A stretch of DNA of 64,000 nucleotides from Rutpela maculata. Its lineage: Eukaryota; Arthropoda; Insecta; Coleoptera; Cerambycidae. The stretch lies in the NCBI GenBank assembly GCA_936432065.2, contig OW386291.2:15663821-15727820 (forward strand), in the 5' to 3' direction. Position 1 is the stretch's first letter, and every line of letters begins with the position of its first letter. Positions 35,211-46,805 of the stretch are shown here, piece after piece. The position numbers were made by a program, and so were the translations under genes. The notes under the pieces are model-generated. The model saw only the letters and a list, made by a program, of their open reading frames with translations. It was not told the DNA's origin and did not search any database.

Positions 35211-35609
35211 GGAATTTCTTTTTTGCTTTACCTCGAAAACCACTTTGCTGCACTTACAGCCATTTTCTAAGCATTACTAATGTAATAGCCACCGTAACAT
35301 GTAGAAATTTTATTATAATGTGAAATTAAATTACTGCATTTAGATCTCAAACTTTTCTAGATTTTGGTGGAGGCGCCTGTGTAAGTACATTTTCTATACA
35401 ATACTAAACTACTAGTTTTTGTAAATTCATTACCTTAGTTCTTTCGTAAATTACTAGATAGTTACGAGTAGGGTTATTGTTTCCATTTATTAAATTCCCC
35501 CTTGGCCTCGAATTTCAATATGCAACAGATCTGATTTGATTTCATTTTGACTCAAAACTGAGGTGATCAACTTTTAAAAATAGGCTAATTGCAAAAATTG
35601 ATAATAGGC
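35211..35609. other. No gene seen
   Basis: AT-rich spacer between the 2.7-kb element and the R repeat. Confidence 0.4.
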
Positions 35610-36122
35610 CGTTGGAATTAATAAAAAAAAAGGTGATTTTCAAGAAGTTTTATCTCTAAAAGATTTTATTGCATAGAATGCATCTTTTAGGTATAAAAAC
35701 TTGAAAAATCATAGTCCGTACGCACAGAATGACGGGGAAAGTACCTAAAAATGCATAATTATGCAAACAAGTGCATTTTTTTTGCAGTTTTAGTGCATTT
35801 TTCAAGGGTTTTTCAAAGATATTCGTTTAAGATTAATAAAAATTTGAGAAAAATGGTTTGTTTTAGTATTATACAAGCTTTGAGTAACATATTGGGTTAT
35901 TTAAGACCCTTTATGGGCCGATTGTAGCCGTTAAACGCATCCTAAAGTGCATAATTTGCATCCGTTTAAAAAAAAATTTAATAATTGCTCTAAAATTTAT
36001 AAAATATCGTCCAAATTTTATACTCGGGGAGTTCTCGAGGTCACTAATTACGAATTTGAAGAGAAAATCGGAAAATTCAAAATGGCTGACTGATAATGGC
36101 GCGAAATTCAATTTTAAAAGTA
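35610..36122 (+). repeat. Dispersed repeat family R, copy 1
   Basis: About 510 bp, matched in inverse orientation by 52283-52790 with few differences. It contains ATGCATAATTATGCA, 'GGCCGATTGTAGCC' and 'AAAATGGCTGACTGATAATG'. No ORF conserved between the two copies. Class unknown. Confidence 0.8.
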
Positions 36123-36415
36123 CGTTTTTTTTCCCTTTTTTCACATAAAATGTATACAAAGCAAATAAAAAAATTAATTTACGTCTTTTTTTAACTAAAT
36201 TTTCAATTTTTATTTTTTTTTGCATTTTTCTCCCCCCCCCCCCCTCCTATATCTTATTTGTTAACGCGTTGGCATTGAATATGAAAATTGATAAAAAGAA
36301 AAGTGCATAATTTTTTTTTTTTAATTATTTTTTAATATATAGCTTATATTATTTTGAAATTCGCGCTATATTTTTAAGTTACCATAAAAAAGTAGATGCA
36401 CTACTTTTGAGCAAG

Positions 36416-36416
<1 letters not shown>

Positions 36417-36462
<46 letters not shown>
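36417..36462. repeat. (TA)n microsatellite
   Basis: TA run directly at the left edge of the foldback 36467-37836; another lies at its right edge. Confidence 0.9.
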
Positions 36463-36464
<2 letters not shown>

Positions 36465-36615
36465 AGCAGTCATCTTCTTTTTTACCATTATACTTGTTGT
36501 AGTATATAGGCCGGTTATTTTTTTGTTGTTGAAGAAAACATGTGCTGATTTATAAATTTTAAAACTGAATTATTATAGAATTAATTAAGAAATTTAAATA
36601 TAAAAAAGTGCAAAA

Positions 36616-37065
36616 TTATTTTTTAACGCGCTGCCATTTAATAAAAAAACTGATAAATAGAAGAATGCTTTGGTAACATATTGGTAATACTTGATTTTTA
36701 ACGTAATTAACTTTTTTGTATGGCTGAAAAATTTTAAAAATATTGTGTTTTAATTTGCTATTAATAAAATCATCTGATGCATTTACTCTGCAAATAAAAC
36801 AACAGTCCTTGATTGAAAAAGTGGATTCTGCTTGAGGTTCCTCTTTCAATTTTTTTTTTACATCAGCAACTACTTGTCTCCAAGACGTATACGATTTAAA
36901 ATAGCTATTGTGAACCTGAAGATTGTTAGTTTTTTGGATTATATTATGTTTACCGTCTTTTCTAACTTTACTCATTGAGACCATGGTTTTCTTTGCGACT
37001 TCTCCAACTTTAATGTGGTCTTCATCAAGTTCTAGACCACAGAGAATGCAGATGTTATCAGCCAT
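36616..37065 (-). CDS. Zinc-binding-like N-terminal fragment of a multicopy cysteine-rich protein
   Basis: 149 codons from ATG at 37065. It opens 'MADNICILCGLELDEDH', a C-x2-C pair, followed by 'VSMSKVRKDGKHN', then 'CCFICRVNASDDF' with another C-x2-C pair, and ends in an AT-rich hydrophobic tail that looks non-genic. The arrangement (C-x2-C-G near the start, a 'SxxRxDGxH' segment, a second 'CxxC' near residue 100) is what I recall from the N-terminus of uncharacterised insect proteins whose C-terminal half carries SGCDTTS and a CxC tail, as at 30455-31070. The His/Cys that usually follows 'VH' is replaced by N ('VHNSYFKSY'). Probably a truncated captured copy; function unknown. Confidence 0.5.
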   Translation of the reverse strand: MADNICILCGLELDEDHIKVGEVAKKTMVSMSKVRKDGKHNIIQKTNNLQVHNSYFKSYTSWRQVVADVKKKLKEEPQAESTFSIKDCCFICRVNASDDFINSKLKHNIFKIFQPYKKVNYVKNQVLPICYQSILLFISFFIKWQRVKK

Positions 37066-37201
37066 ATTTACTTTCAGTCTACAAAAAAAAATTACAATAT
37101 TAAAATATTTTCTTTTCTGAGATAAAAAAAACTCTATATTTAATTATTTGCAGAACATGTTTTAATTTTTTTTTTTTAAATAAAAAAATTCACAATTAAT
37201 T

Positions 37202-37331
37202 TTGCACTTTTTATATTAAAATTTCTTAATTAATTCTATAATAATTCAGTTTTAAAATTTATAAATCTGCTGATTTATAAATTTTAAAACTGAATTATTA
37301 TAGAATTAATTAAGAAATTTTAATATAAAAA

Positions 37332-37333
<2 letters not shown>
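37202..37333. repeat. Near-perfect hairpin with about 64-bp arms
   Basis: TTTTTATATTAAAATTTCTT...AAATTTATAAATC faces its inverse with a four-base loop (TGCT). A duplicate lies at 37625-37756, and a single arm at about 36555-36612. Confidence 0.85.
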
Positions 37334-37370
<37 letters not shown>

Positions 37371-37488
37371 GTTTACCGTCTTTTCTAACTTTACTCATTG
37401 AGACCATGGTTTTCTTTGCGACTTCTCCAACTTTAATGTGGTCTTCATCAAGTTCTAGACCACAGAGAATGCAGATGTTATCAGCCAT
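37306..37488 (-). pseudogene. Duplicated 5' fragment of the zinc-finger-like ORF
   Basis: The first 41 codons are identical to those of 36616-37065, then the frame enters the (TA)n tract and encodes only alternating I and Y. A by-product of the tandem duplication. Confidence 0.8.
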
Positions 37489-37836
37489 ATTTACTTTCAG
37501 TCTACAAAAAAAAATTACAATATTAAAATATTTTCTTTTCTGAGATAAAAAAAACTCTATATTTAATTATTTGCAGAACATGTTTTAATTTTTTTTTTTT
37601 AAATAAAAAAATTCACAATTAATTTTGCACTTTTTATATTAAAATTTCTTAATTAATTCTATAATAATTCAGTTTTAAAATTTATAAATCTGCTGATTTA
37701 TAAATTTTAAAACTGAATTATTATAGAATTAATTAAGAAATTTTAATATAAAAAGTGCAAAATTAATTCTTCAACAACAAAAAAATAACCGGCGTATATA
37801 CTACCACAAGTATAACGGTAAAAAAGAAGATGACTG

Positions 37837-37837
37837 C

Positions 37838-37876
<39 letters not shown>
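37837..37876. repeat. (TA)n microsatellite
   Basis: TA run at the right edge of the foldback. Confidence 0.9.
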
Positions 37877-37877
<1 letters not shown>

Positions 37878-39374
37878 GCGTAAAATCACTAAGTGGCACC
37901 GAAAACTAAATTGACGTTCTCGCACCCCATATTTTCCGCATTTAATGTGAGCAAGTGGCTCCCTATATATTCCCGATATGTATATGCGTTTTGGCACCGT
38001 ATATATGGAGAAGACACTTTTTCTTTAGATACTCACTGTGTTGTTAATACATTTAGGATTGCTAACGCGCTCTGTAAAAATAGGCCATTGTGTTGCTTGT
38101 CTTTTTGAAACGTATCACATACGTCGATATCCGTGGTGTAATTGCAGAAATAGAGGAAATAAGATGAGAAATTATTCTCAAAGAATGAACTAAAAATTGT
38201 TATTGATATTGACTCATCATATTCTATATTTAGTTTCAATTGAGGTCTAAAAAATTATTTGAAAAAAAAAAGACATGTAGATGAGGTTGATTAAAAAAGA
38301 AACAAATTAATTATTTATTATTCAGTGGTGATGAATCACTTATGAAAATATTTAGAATATCAATTTTAGTTATTGTAAAATACAGTGTGTATTTGTGTAT
38401 ATGACATACCAATAGTAACTGACATTTATTATTGACAGTTCGGCTAATTTCAAAGCATGTCGTACAAAAATAATATAACAATCGTTTCCCTCAGAAATTC
38501 TTAAAATCACAAAATGTATTTTACAAAACAATAAGCGAGTAAAATATTAATTTCATATAATAAAAATGTCAATTTATTTACAATCTTTTGATTCTAAATA
38601 TTATATTATGAAATAGTGTAATTGGTAGTATGATTTAAAAATATAATTTATTACCTTATTTTGTATGAACTGTTACATACGGTAACGTTGGATCTCAACG
38701 TTAATATATTTTGTTGAATTTGTACAATTGCTTTAAGGGTGGCGGTCTGGCTTAAAAAAATGATTTCGTAATTCAACAAGTTCTCCTGTGAACCGATTGA
38801 GAAAATATTTTGACAGGCTTTTAGAAAATACTTGATAGAATGATACTGGGATATTGTCATATAAGTCAACAAAAAAAATATTTTTTTTTGTTTTTCACAC
38901 AAGAAAAAAATGTTTTTCTTTCTTCAGTTTTCAATAAGCTAGTACCATTCTATAAAGTTGCCTATAAAAGCCTATCAAAAAATTATTTTAATCGGTTTAG
39001 GAATGTAGGAGAAATTGTCGAATTACGTTCACGGCACCGCTCACCTTATTACAATAAAAGATTAAACTACGGTTGATTTCGATACTCTACTTGATTTTAT
39101 TTATGCCTTTTCAGAAAATTATACATATATAATATGCTCTTAGATTTAGTTTGGGTGAAAGTTATAAAGTATATGGAGCTTTAGCTCTTAAATTTGTTAA
39201 CGCTGCTAAATAGGTTGTTTTCAGAGTTATCCCATTCTCTTGTCTATAAAAGGGACAAGTGCCGTAATAAATAAATGTTTATATATTATCTTAAACTAGT
39301 TGCGGTTCAAATGGTCGGTGCATCAAAGTTTTGTCAATTTTCATAGACTTATATTATTAACAGGCACTCACATC
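37877..39374. other. No gene seen
   Basis: AT-rich. The open segments at 38651-38902 (-) and 38840-39076 (+) have no recognisable motif and show background composition. Confidence 0.4.
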
Positions 39375-39552
39375 AAATCATGGGCCCCGGCCCACCTCTT
39401 TTTTATAAGTACACTACCTGTACCCAAATGTTAATTAGTTTAATATTATTGCATTGCGTTTCCTAGTCTATTCGGACCTCTAAGTGGTCGGGCCCTGGTA
39501 CCACGGTACCTACTGGACCTACCCCCCCACCCTTGTTGGGGCCCTGATTATA
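39375..39552. mobile_element. Possible small MITE with GGGCCC ends
   Basis: AATCATGGGCCCCGGC on the left faces GTTGGGGCCCTGATT on the right, an inverted pair about 175 bp apart, in a GC-rich patch. No target duplication could be fixed. Confidence 0.4.
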
Positions 39553-40059
39553 AAGTATAGTTTAAAGTAAGAAATAATGTAAACAACAATTTGTAGATAG
39601 GCCAGACTCCTCCTGCCTGAAAGAACATAATACAGACAGATACTACAATTTTATTACATTATCAGATGAAGCTAGTTCAGGGATGAACAATGACTATGCA
39701 ACTGTCATTATAATATACGTATGGCAATGCGGCAATATAGGTAGAGTAATTAATTGTAGGAATACAGGAAATAGTCAAGTAAAATTCTAAAAAAGTAAGC
39801 TAAATAATTGTATATGATGTTGACACTCATTGTATATATCACGGGAATGTTAATACCTTTCAGTTGAAAAGCTCTGAAAAAAATGTAATTAACAAAGATT
39901 AGGCACTTCTCAGTAGGGAGCGATTCATAACAAACATGTTATGTTAACGAAAGTAGTTACGAAAGTATAGGCAACGTTTAGATTACGCTAATTATTTTTC
40001 AAAAATGATCAATCAATTGGCCTCAAGTTTTTACCTTTTTACATATTTTACATATTTAC
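39553..40059. other. No gene seen
   Basis: AT-rich, nothing recognised. Confidence 0.4.
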
Positions 40060-40315
40060 AATTGATTATTTTTATTTATTTGCTTTTATCATGATTAGAC
40101 AATATTATTTAGGTATTATGCAAATCACAACTTACACACTTTTATTTTGAAAATACCTACTTTCTGTATATTGTTGCCCTAATCTGGGCACGCTAATATA
40201 CTAGTAATTCAATACTTCGTCAGTATTAGCTAGAAGATAGTTGTTTTGATTGGTTCTCCAATAATGAGTGTTTGAAGTATTTACCAACTAGTATATTAGC
40301 ATATTTACATATTTG
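40060..40315 (+). repeat. Repeat family Q, left arm plus centre
   Basis: Contains 'GCTTTTATCATGATTAGA', 'TTATGCAAATCACAACTTAC', then 'CAGTATTAGCTAGAAGA' and 'TTCTCCAATAATGAGTGTTT'. The same words recur at 44080-44240 (inverse), 44402-44552 and 44640-44880. The arm words are inverted and the centre words direct, as expected for pieces of a foldback element. Confidence 0.65.
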
Positions 40316-42593
40316 TTAACAATAACTGTTAATATGAAGGTCAAATTTTAATAAGTGTAGAAAATATGGATTTTTATTGCCATGTCGATAGTGAAAAATT
40401 GCATTCATTAATACAGCGAGAAACTTTTACCTTTCTAGATAAAGGATGGACAAGTTTTTACCGTGAAAGTTCTATGTGCGCGTTAGGCATTTTTCAGTAG
40501 GAAGTAAAGTAATACAAAATGTTTTTGGTTGCTTGAAGTAGAGATCTTACTTCTACTGTGTGGTCATCGGCACATTTTTTTTTTGGGTTACTTCCAATTT
40601 AGCCGAAGTTTGCAACTTTTTTATTTTTAATGGTAACTTTCTTTCGTAATCCGAAGTTCAATTTTCTTTATACTCCTTTTTTCGAATTTAAGAATGGCTG
40701 AGTAAAAATAGAATTTAACATCTCAGTAGAAAGAACGCCATGGAAAAAATATATAAGCTGCAAAATTTTAACAAGCTTACCATGGAGTGTACAAAAAACA
40801 TAAAACCACCTTCTTTAATTCAATATGTCAATTTTAAACTTGTGTAAAAATTTTCAAAAATTATTGAAAATAAGTCTTTTTAAACATTTTAAACATCCCA
40901 TTTTCTTTTCTATTATTTGTTTGTAATATGTGTTTTCCATTTAATTTTATTTAAATAACAGAGAATTATGTAAAATTAATGAAAGCTGAATAGTTTCTTA
41001 GAAAAAATGCCTGCAGCATAAATGTTTAAAATGAATAAGAGTCCGGAAAGGTTCAATGTAATGTTGAAAAGGGCCAAAGAGGTAAGAAACACGTGTTAAT
41101 AATAAGACACAAAAGAAGATACTAGAACTTACTTTGACTGAATTTTAAAGTAAATGGACCACTGCACATTTTAAGGAATATATGACACATTTTAAACTAA
41201 TTAGTTCGCGGGAATTATGGGGTAAAAGAATCATTGTGTACCGTGGACCACACGGTAGAAATAAAATTTCTAATTCAAGCACATTACGGTAAAAACATTT
41301 TATAGCACATCAAAAAGTTGCCTCTAACCTGCCCTTCATTACATAATTTTTTTACATATTTCGGTACATATTTAAATACCGGTTAACCGGTTATGTTCAT
41401 TTTTATTTACCGATTTACCGGTTATTAAAATTTCCTGTAAATTGCATTGTGCATGTTTACAACTTTATTACTTTCTCAAAGTTTCCTTTTAGTAAAACCT
41501 AAGTTTATATTTTCTGCAAAAAGGAGATTCAAATAATAGAAAAATACGGAGACTTCCCCCATTCAAAAAATGTTTTAAAATGACTTATTTTCAACAATTA
41601 TTAAACAAATTAAATAGTGGAAGCCATTACATTGTGATAATTAATCATAATGAAACAGATGAAAACACCTTTCTTTGTTTTTTATCATTAATTTATTATA
41701 ACCAAACGTTACTGCAGTTTCGACAAGCGTGTAATTTTCAAACAGTTGATTCACAAATACAAAAATTATTTATAATTTAATTTTGTGTTTTAATGTTTAA
41801 AATTTACATATTAATTTAAAGAAAATGCAGTGATATCATTTTCCAAATTTTTTTGCGCACTCTTCATTTAGATAATATATTTTTAAGACACTTCTTTTCA
41901 ATGGTTTTTTTAAGATTTAGAATCTTTTATAAAAATTTAAAATGGGCATACTAATAAATAAAATGCAGAGGTATTATTGTTGAAAATTTTATACCAATCA
42001 TTATTAGCCAATCGGACACGTTTATTTTGTCATTGTTGCTATGACATCAAATTTTTTGGAAATTTTACTTACCTATGTAATTAATAAGTGGAAATTTCCC
42101 TGGTTTGACAGCAATGATTAGACAATGGCGTTTATATTATGAAAAATATCTTTATATTTATTTTGAATTAAATTAGTACAATTCTGGCTTACTATGATTC
42201 CTTACATCATTATCTAAATCCAAATGCTTTAAAAATTTCACTTGTACATCTTCTCTCCTCAGAAAATAAAGCACAGATCCGTTTTATGACATATTCCAAG
42301 ACAATTGTGATTCCATGGCTAACTATTAGCGATTTTTTTAGGGCATATTATTTGTCACCACTTTAAATCACAGCAAATATCATTTAATCTTGATTTCCCT
42401 TCACTGTAGTATAAAGATTGCATACGAAATAAATTATTATGACTAATATTAATTCGCTATATTATTTTTTCTACAACTGTCAAAAAAAGGCTATGTTTGC
42501 GCATTAATGTCAGTGTCTAAAATGAGACATTTTTTCATTGACATTATTTTTTTTTGCGTTACCATGACACCGTGCGCAAAATATTTTGCGCAT
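40316..42593. other. No gene seen apart from a hAT-end fragment
   Basis: AT-rich, long stretch without a convincing ORF. The short open segment 41580-41780 (+) has background composition. A hAT-like end is noted separately at 41350-41450. Confidence 0.4.
41350..41450. mobile_element. hAT-end fragment related to the element at 11892
   Basis: 'AATACCGGTTAACCGGTTAT', 'TTTACCGATTTACCGGTTAT' and 'GTAAATTGCA' follow in the same order as in the right end of the 1,008-bp hAT element, but the terminal AACCCTA is lost. Confidence 0.7.
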
Positions 42594-42873
42594 TAGGGTG
42601 CAAAATATTTTGCACATCACATACTATTATTGCCTACTTTTTATAATTTTTAATGTTTACACGAGAATTAAACAAACATCTAGTTCAAAAATATGATTTT
42701 TTTTAACTAATGGTTTTAGTTTAATCAAACGAAAGTTGTAGAAAAAATATTGTTTGCATCTTGAGTGCAAAATTCTTTGGCCTTCTCGAACGATTTTTTG
42801 AACGATTTTTTGACTCGGCTGCGCCTCGTCATGATGATCGTTCTCGATCACCAAAGTAGTATTTTGCACCCTA
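42594..42873. mobile_element. 280-bp MITE with TA at each end
   Basis: GGGTGCAAAATA at the left and its inverse TATTTTGCACCC at the right, with TA on both sides. The interior includes a second hairpin around 'CGACTCGGCTGCGCCTCGTC'-like GC-rich sequence near 42820. No ORF. Confidence 0.7.
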
Positions 42874-42954
42874 GATACAAAAATAACTACTTATGTGGCT
42901 AGAGATAGAAAAAATGTTTACGTTTTTTATTCTTTTACAATTTAATAAATATCA

Positions 42955-43460
42955 GACAGTTTATTTGTAGATCTAGTTTTATTCAAAAATGTTTACGAAT
43001 ATTTTGGTATTTTTATTTTTGCGATGCGGTTACTAGGACCAAAGATAAAAAGGAAAATAACAGAAAATTTTAGCTTTGGCACATAAATTGTTTAAATTTT
43101 ATAGGATGGGCAGATTTAATTTAAAACTTCTCATTACACTTGTTGTCACATCTAAAGCAAATTAAAATCATAAAATCGCTGCAGCAAGAAAATTACTTCT
43201 TTACCTTATTTGGATGGTTAATTTGACTCCACTTAACGATAATAGTGAATCGGTATTCCCACTCAAATGTACCCTCCCGCATGACGAATTTTTTTATTAC
43301 TTCCAAAAGTTGAGAGATACTGTAAACTGTGCCTTTTATTTGTCTATTTACTGTCCACTTGTATATGAAATGAATTTTGCTTTTACATTCCTATTCATGT
43401 TAATATTAATAGTTAATTTAAATTAGTACCTACTATTTTTTTTTAAGTAGGTATATGGTT
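42955..43460 (+). repeat. Diverged direct repeat, copy 1
   Basis: Shares words such as 'TTTGGTATTTTTATTTTTG', 'GAAATGAATTTTGCT' and 'TAGGTATAT' in the same order with 46400-46805. An old duplicated repeat without coding content. Confidence 0.5.
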
Positions 43461-43574
43461 TGATGCGAAGTTTTGGCCACAATTCAGTTATTAATATCAT
43501 TCGAGGGTTATTAGCTATTTTATTATTTAAATATTAAATACATGTAAATATAATAGTATATTATATTACTAGGA

Positions 43575-43680
43575 GTAGAACGCACTCTTTTTTTGTGTTG
43601 AGCTCAGGATTTGCGGCTGAGGCGAGGCCGAAGTCGCAAACTGGGCGAAACACAAAAAAAGGCATTCTACTCCGTGTAAT
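43575..43680. repeat. Hairpin with GC-rich loop
   Basis: GGAGTAGAACGC...TTTTTTTGTGTT faces AACACAAAAAAAGGCATTCTACTCC around a loop containing CGGCTGAGGCGAGGCCG. Confidence 0.75.
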
Positions 43681-43687
43681 ATATACT

Positions 43688-44021
43688 ATTTTTTCTTCAA
43701 GCGTATTAAAATGCAAAAATTCATTTATTTATCATAAATGTACAAATATTCAAACTACAGTCTTACATGTTGACACAATATGACAAGTGGCTAGTGGATA
43801 GCGCGCCACCGGTGGCTTTCGGTATTAACATTATGCTACTAGTAAAACAATACCCACTACAGCGGCGCTTTCGGAACTAACATTATGTTACTAGTAAAAC
43901 AATGTCCACTACGGTGGCGTTCGGTACTAACATTTTGTTACTAGTAAAACAATGTCCTACTTCTACTTCTGTTTTTGGTGACATAATTTAAACATTTTAA
44001 TACGCTTGAAGAAAAAAGTAA
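43688..44021. mobile_element. Small inverted-repeat element with internal tandem repeat
   Basis: TTCTTCAAGCGTATTAAAAT at 43691 is inverted at about 43997-44017. Between them lies a roughly 51-bp unit present three times (43809-43957) with the word 'TACTAGTAAAACAAT' in each. Confidence 0.65.
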
Positions 44022-44079
44022 TAAATTGATATACTTAATACTTAGTATTTGAGTTAACTAAATTCATGTAATACTAATA

Positions 44080-44880
44080 TATATTAGCGTGACCGGATTG
44101 AGACACCAATATCCAGAAAGTAGGTAATATCATATTAAATAAAGAAGTGTGTAAGTTGTGATTTGCATAATACCTAAATAATATTTTCTAATCATGATAA
44201 AAGAAACTAAATAAAAATATAATTATTTGTAAAAATAAATCAAGAATAGGCTTGTAAATAGTGAATGAATGTTTCTATATCCTACTGATGAGTTCTGAGT
44301 TCGAAAAAACTTGTACTTTTCTAGAGTTGAAATAGAATGTAAGGTTCAATAGTTGCTGTGAATGACTGAATTTCAATAAATATAAATATTTTTTTTCTTT
44401 AAAATGCTAGGAATCCTATCATGTAATTCAACAGTTTGTAAGTATTAGCTAGAAGAGTAGTTGTTTTGATTGGTTCTCCAATAATGAGTGTTTTAAAGTG
44501 TTTACTTAAGTAGTATATTAACGTAACCAGATTAAGGTACCAATATACAAAAAGTATATAATTTCATATAAAATAAAATAGTGTGAATGGCTAAATTTAA
44601 ATAAATGTTATAATATATTTTTTGCTTTAGAATGCTAGGAATGCTATCGTATAATTCAATACTTCGTCAGTATTAGCTAGAAGAGTAGTTGTTTTGATTA
44701 GTTCTTCAATAATGAGTGTTTTAAAGTGTATACCTAACTAGTGTATATTAGCATGACCAGATTGAGGCACCAATATACACAAAGTAGGTAATTTTATAGT
44801 AACAAAAAAGTATGTAAGTTGTGATTTGCATAATACCTAAATATTATCTTCTATTTATGATAAAAGCAAATAAATAAAAA
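44080..44880. repeat. Repeat family Q cluster
   Basis: Three pieces: 44080-44240 (right arm), 44402-44552 (centre) and 44630-44880 (centre plus right arm). The last two are about 228 bp apart and share 'AGAAGAGTAGTTGTTTTGAT'. The arms are the inverse of 40060-40200. Confidence 0.65.
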
Positions 44881-44887
44881 TATAACA

Positions 44888-45293
44888 CAGCCACACAAAA
44901 AAACAAAAATATTTTCCAAAGGTGATAGACATCTGTCCTCATGTTTTTTGGACCACTGATTCCAAATATCACGTCAAAAATATATGTTTCACTGCTCAAT
45001 TTTTAGCAAATTGACATTTTATCCCTAAATTCTGGGTTTAATGGCCTTTAAAACTAATAGCACGACATGCGTTGAAATGAAACTTCTGAATCGTTTAAAA
45101 TGGCTCTTGTCACATTCTCCCAATGTTCCATCGTACCACGGAAATTATGGTGGTGTACTCTCCCCCCTCCCCCCAAAAGAACTAGTGCAGTGAAACATAT
45201 ATTTTTGAAGTGATATTTGGAATCAGCTTCCCAAAAAACATAAGGACAGATGTCTTTCACCTTTGGAAAATAAAATATTTTTCTGGGCGGCTG
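44888..45293. mobile_element. 406-bp foldback element (CACACAAAAA type)
   Basis: Arms of about 105 bp at 44888-44995 and 45186-45293. Both ends read CAGCC inward; shared words include ATTTTCCAAAGGTGA and 'GCAGTGAAACATATATTTTT'. The loop has a CCCCCCTCCCCCC tract. Part of a family with 49482-49876 and 56660-56815, whose ends are rich in ACACACAAAAAAA. Confidence 0.8.
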
Positions 45294-46399
45294 TTTAATT
45301 AATTTTAAAAATCATTTAATACCTACTTAATTACTACTGAAAATGCAGAGGAAATATATATGTAGTACGACTTTTTCGGTTTTTAAATGGATCAACCAAA
45401 CATTACATACTTTTTAATTTCAGATTTACTTGAGAAGCTTGACCATTTTCTTAAAGTGTCCAAACCAAGACTGAGTTGTTTTTGGGATGCTAGTATTTTA
45501 AATATTGTGTATAAATCGAAAGGTATCTAATAGGTTTCTTAGAAATATTTTTCTGTTCCTTATCCAAAACTGCTAAAATTTACGGGGAGACATTTTAAAA
45601 AATGTGAATTGTAATTATAAAAGAAATAAAAAAATTTGCAGGTAAACTAAACCTTCTTACCAAATAGCGCAAAATATTTATTTAAACGACTAAAGATCTA
45701 AAAAAATTTTGAAATATCAATCATTTATTATTTAAGTGCGTAGATTCGTAAGAAGGCAGTTATTTTTTTTATATATATAGTTTTACAAATATTTGATGAT
45801 GGTAATAAGAAAAACACTTTTTTTCTTCATATAAACGATTTTTTTGGAATTAGTTTACAATTTTATAAAGTGAGACCAAAACATTGTGGACTAACTTTAG
45901 AGAAGAAGAAATATCAATTTTTTTATTTATAAGACACCAAAACACAAAAATTAACGTATCTCGGCCCCAAATTCAAGTAAATCACATTCTGTTTTTCAGA
46001 TGTTGGTTTATTCATCTACATTCAGTTTTTGATTTCATAAATCCAGACTTATTAAAATTTGTTTATAATTACAACTGTGAAAATTATAAACAAATTCCAA
46101 AAAAAAAATGTTTAAATTAAAAAAAAACACGTTCTTAATTGTGCTGCAAAATACATTAAAACAACTTATATTTTAAAAAATGCGCTTCTATGAGTCGGTG
46201 CATTTAAACATTAATCGACTGAAATTTCGAAATCTTTTTTATTTTCAGCTGTTTAAATAAATATTTTGCGTTAAAATTAGACATCAATGTTTAGCTCAAT
46301 AAAAGGGAATACTCCCATTATGATTTGTGTATTATTACTACATTATATTCTTTATATTATTCAAAAAAGACAATTTTAAAAAGATATATTTTTTGCAAA
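45294..46399. other. No gene seen
   Basis: AT-rich; the short open segment at 45884-46120 (+) has background composition. Confidence 0.4.
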
Positions 46400-46805
46400 T
46401 TAACAAATTATCAGAAAGTTTATTTAGAAGTTTTATTTATTTCAAATTTTATTGGGAACAATTTGGTATTTTTATTTTTGAGATGCAATTACTAGGATCG
46501 AGAGAGAAATATTTGAATTTCTGGTAGATTTTACTAGCAACACATGTTCATGGTTAACTTTATTTTTAAGAGAATCCCTCTACTTGAATACTGTTGTAAT
46601 TGTAAAATATTATCTTTGCTAACCTTTTCTGTTGACAATTGAACAGCTTAAAGCATGGCGTAGAAAATGAATTTATGGCTTTATTGGCCCTAAAATTCTA
46701 ATCTTATAAACTCGTTTATGAAATGAATTTTGCTATTAAATCCCTATTCACATTATTTTATTATTATACCTATTTGATTTAATCAGATAGGTATATTTTA
46801 ACAAA
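46400..46805 (+). repeat. Diverged direct repeat, copy 2
   Basis: Partner of 42955-43460, same orientation. Confidence 0.5.

Larger units (their letters stand above)
36944..37756. repeat. Tandem duplication of a 390-bp segment
   Basis: 36944-37333 and 37367-37756 are near-identical at an offset of 423 bp, separated by a (TA)n run (37334-37366). Each unit contains the first 41 codons of the minus-strand zinc-finger-like ORF plus a large hairpin. In the second unit the ORF (37488 down) runs into the TA tract after those codons. Confidence 0.9.
36467..37836. mobile_element. Foldback element between (TA)n tracts, carrying a zinc-finger-like ORF
   Basis: Left CAGTCATCTTCTTTTTTACC is inverted at the right end. 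The arms continue with 'CCGGTTATTTTTTTGTTGTT' and, after a gap, 'ATTTATAAATTTTAAAACTG'. The loop holds a minus-strand ORF (36616-37065), and a 390-bp segment covering its 5' half is duplicated in tandem. (TA)n runs flank both outer ends, so the element appears to have landed in a TA microsatellite like the errantivirus did. Confidence 0.75.

Noticed and set aside
38840..39076. 78-codon plus ORF as a host gene
   Set aside because: Background AT composition, no domain, no splice or promoter support.
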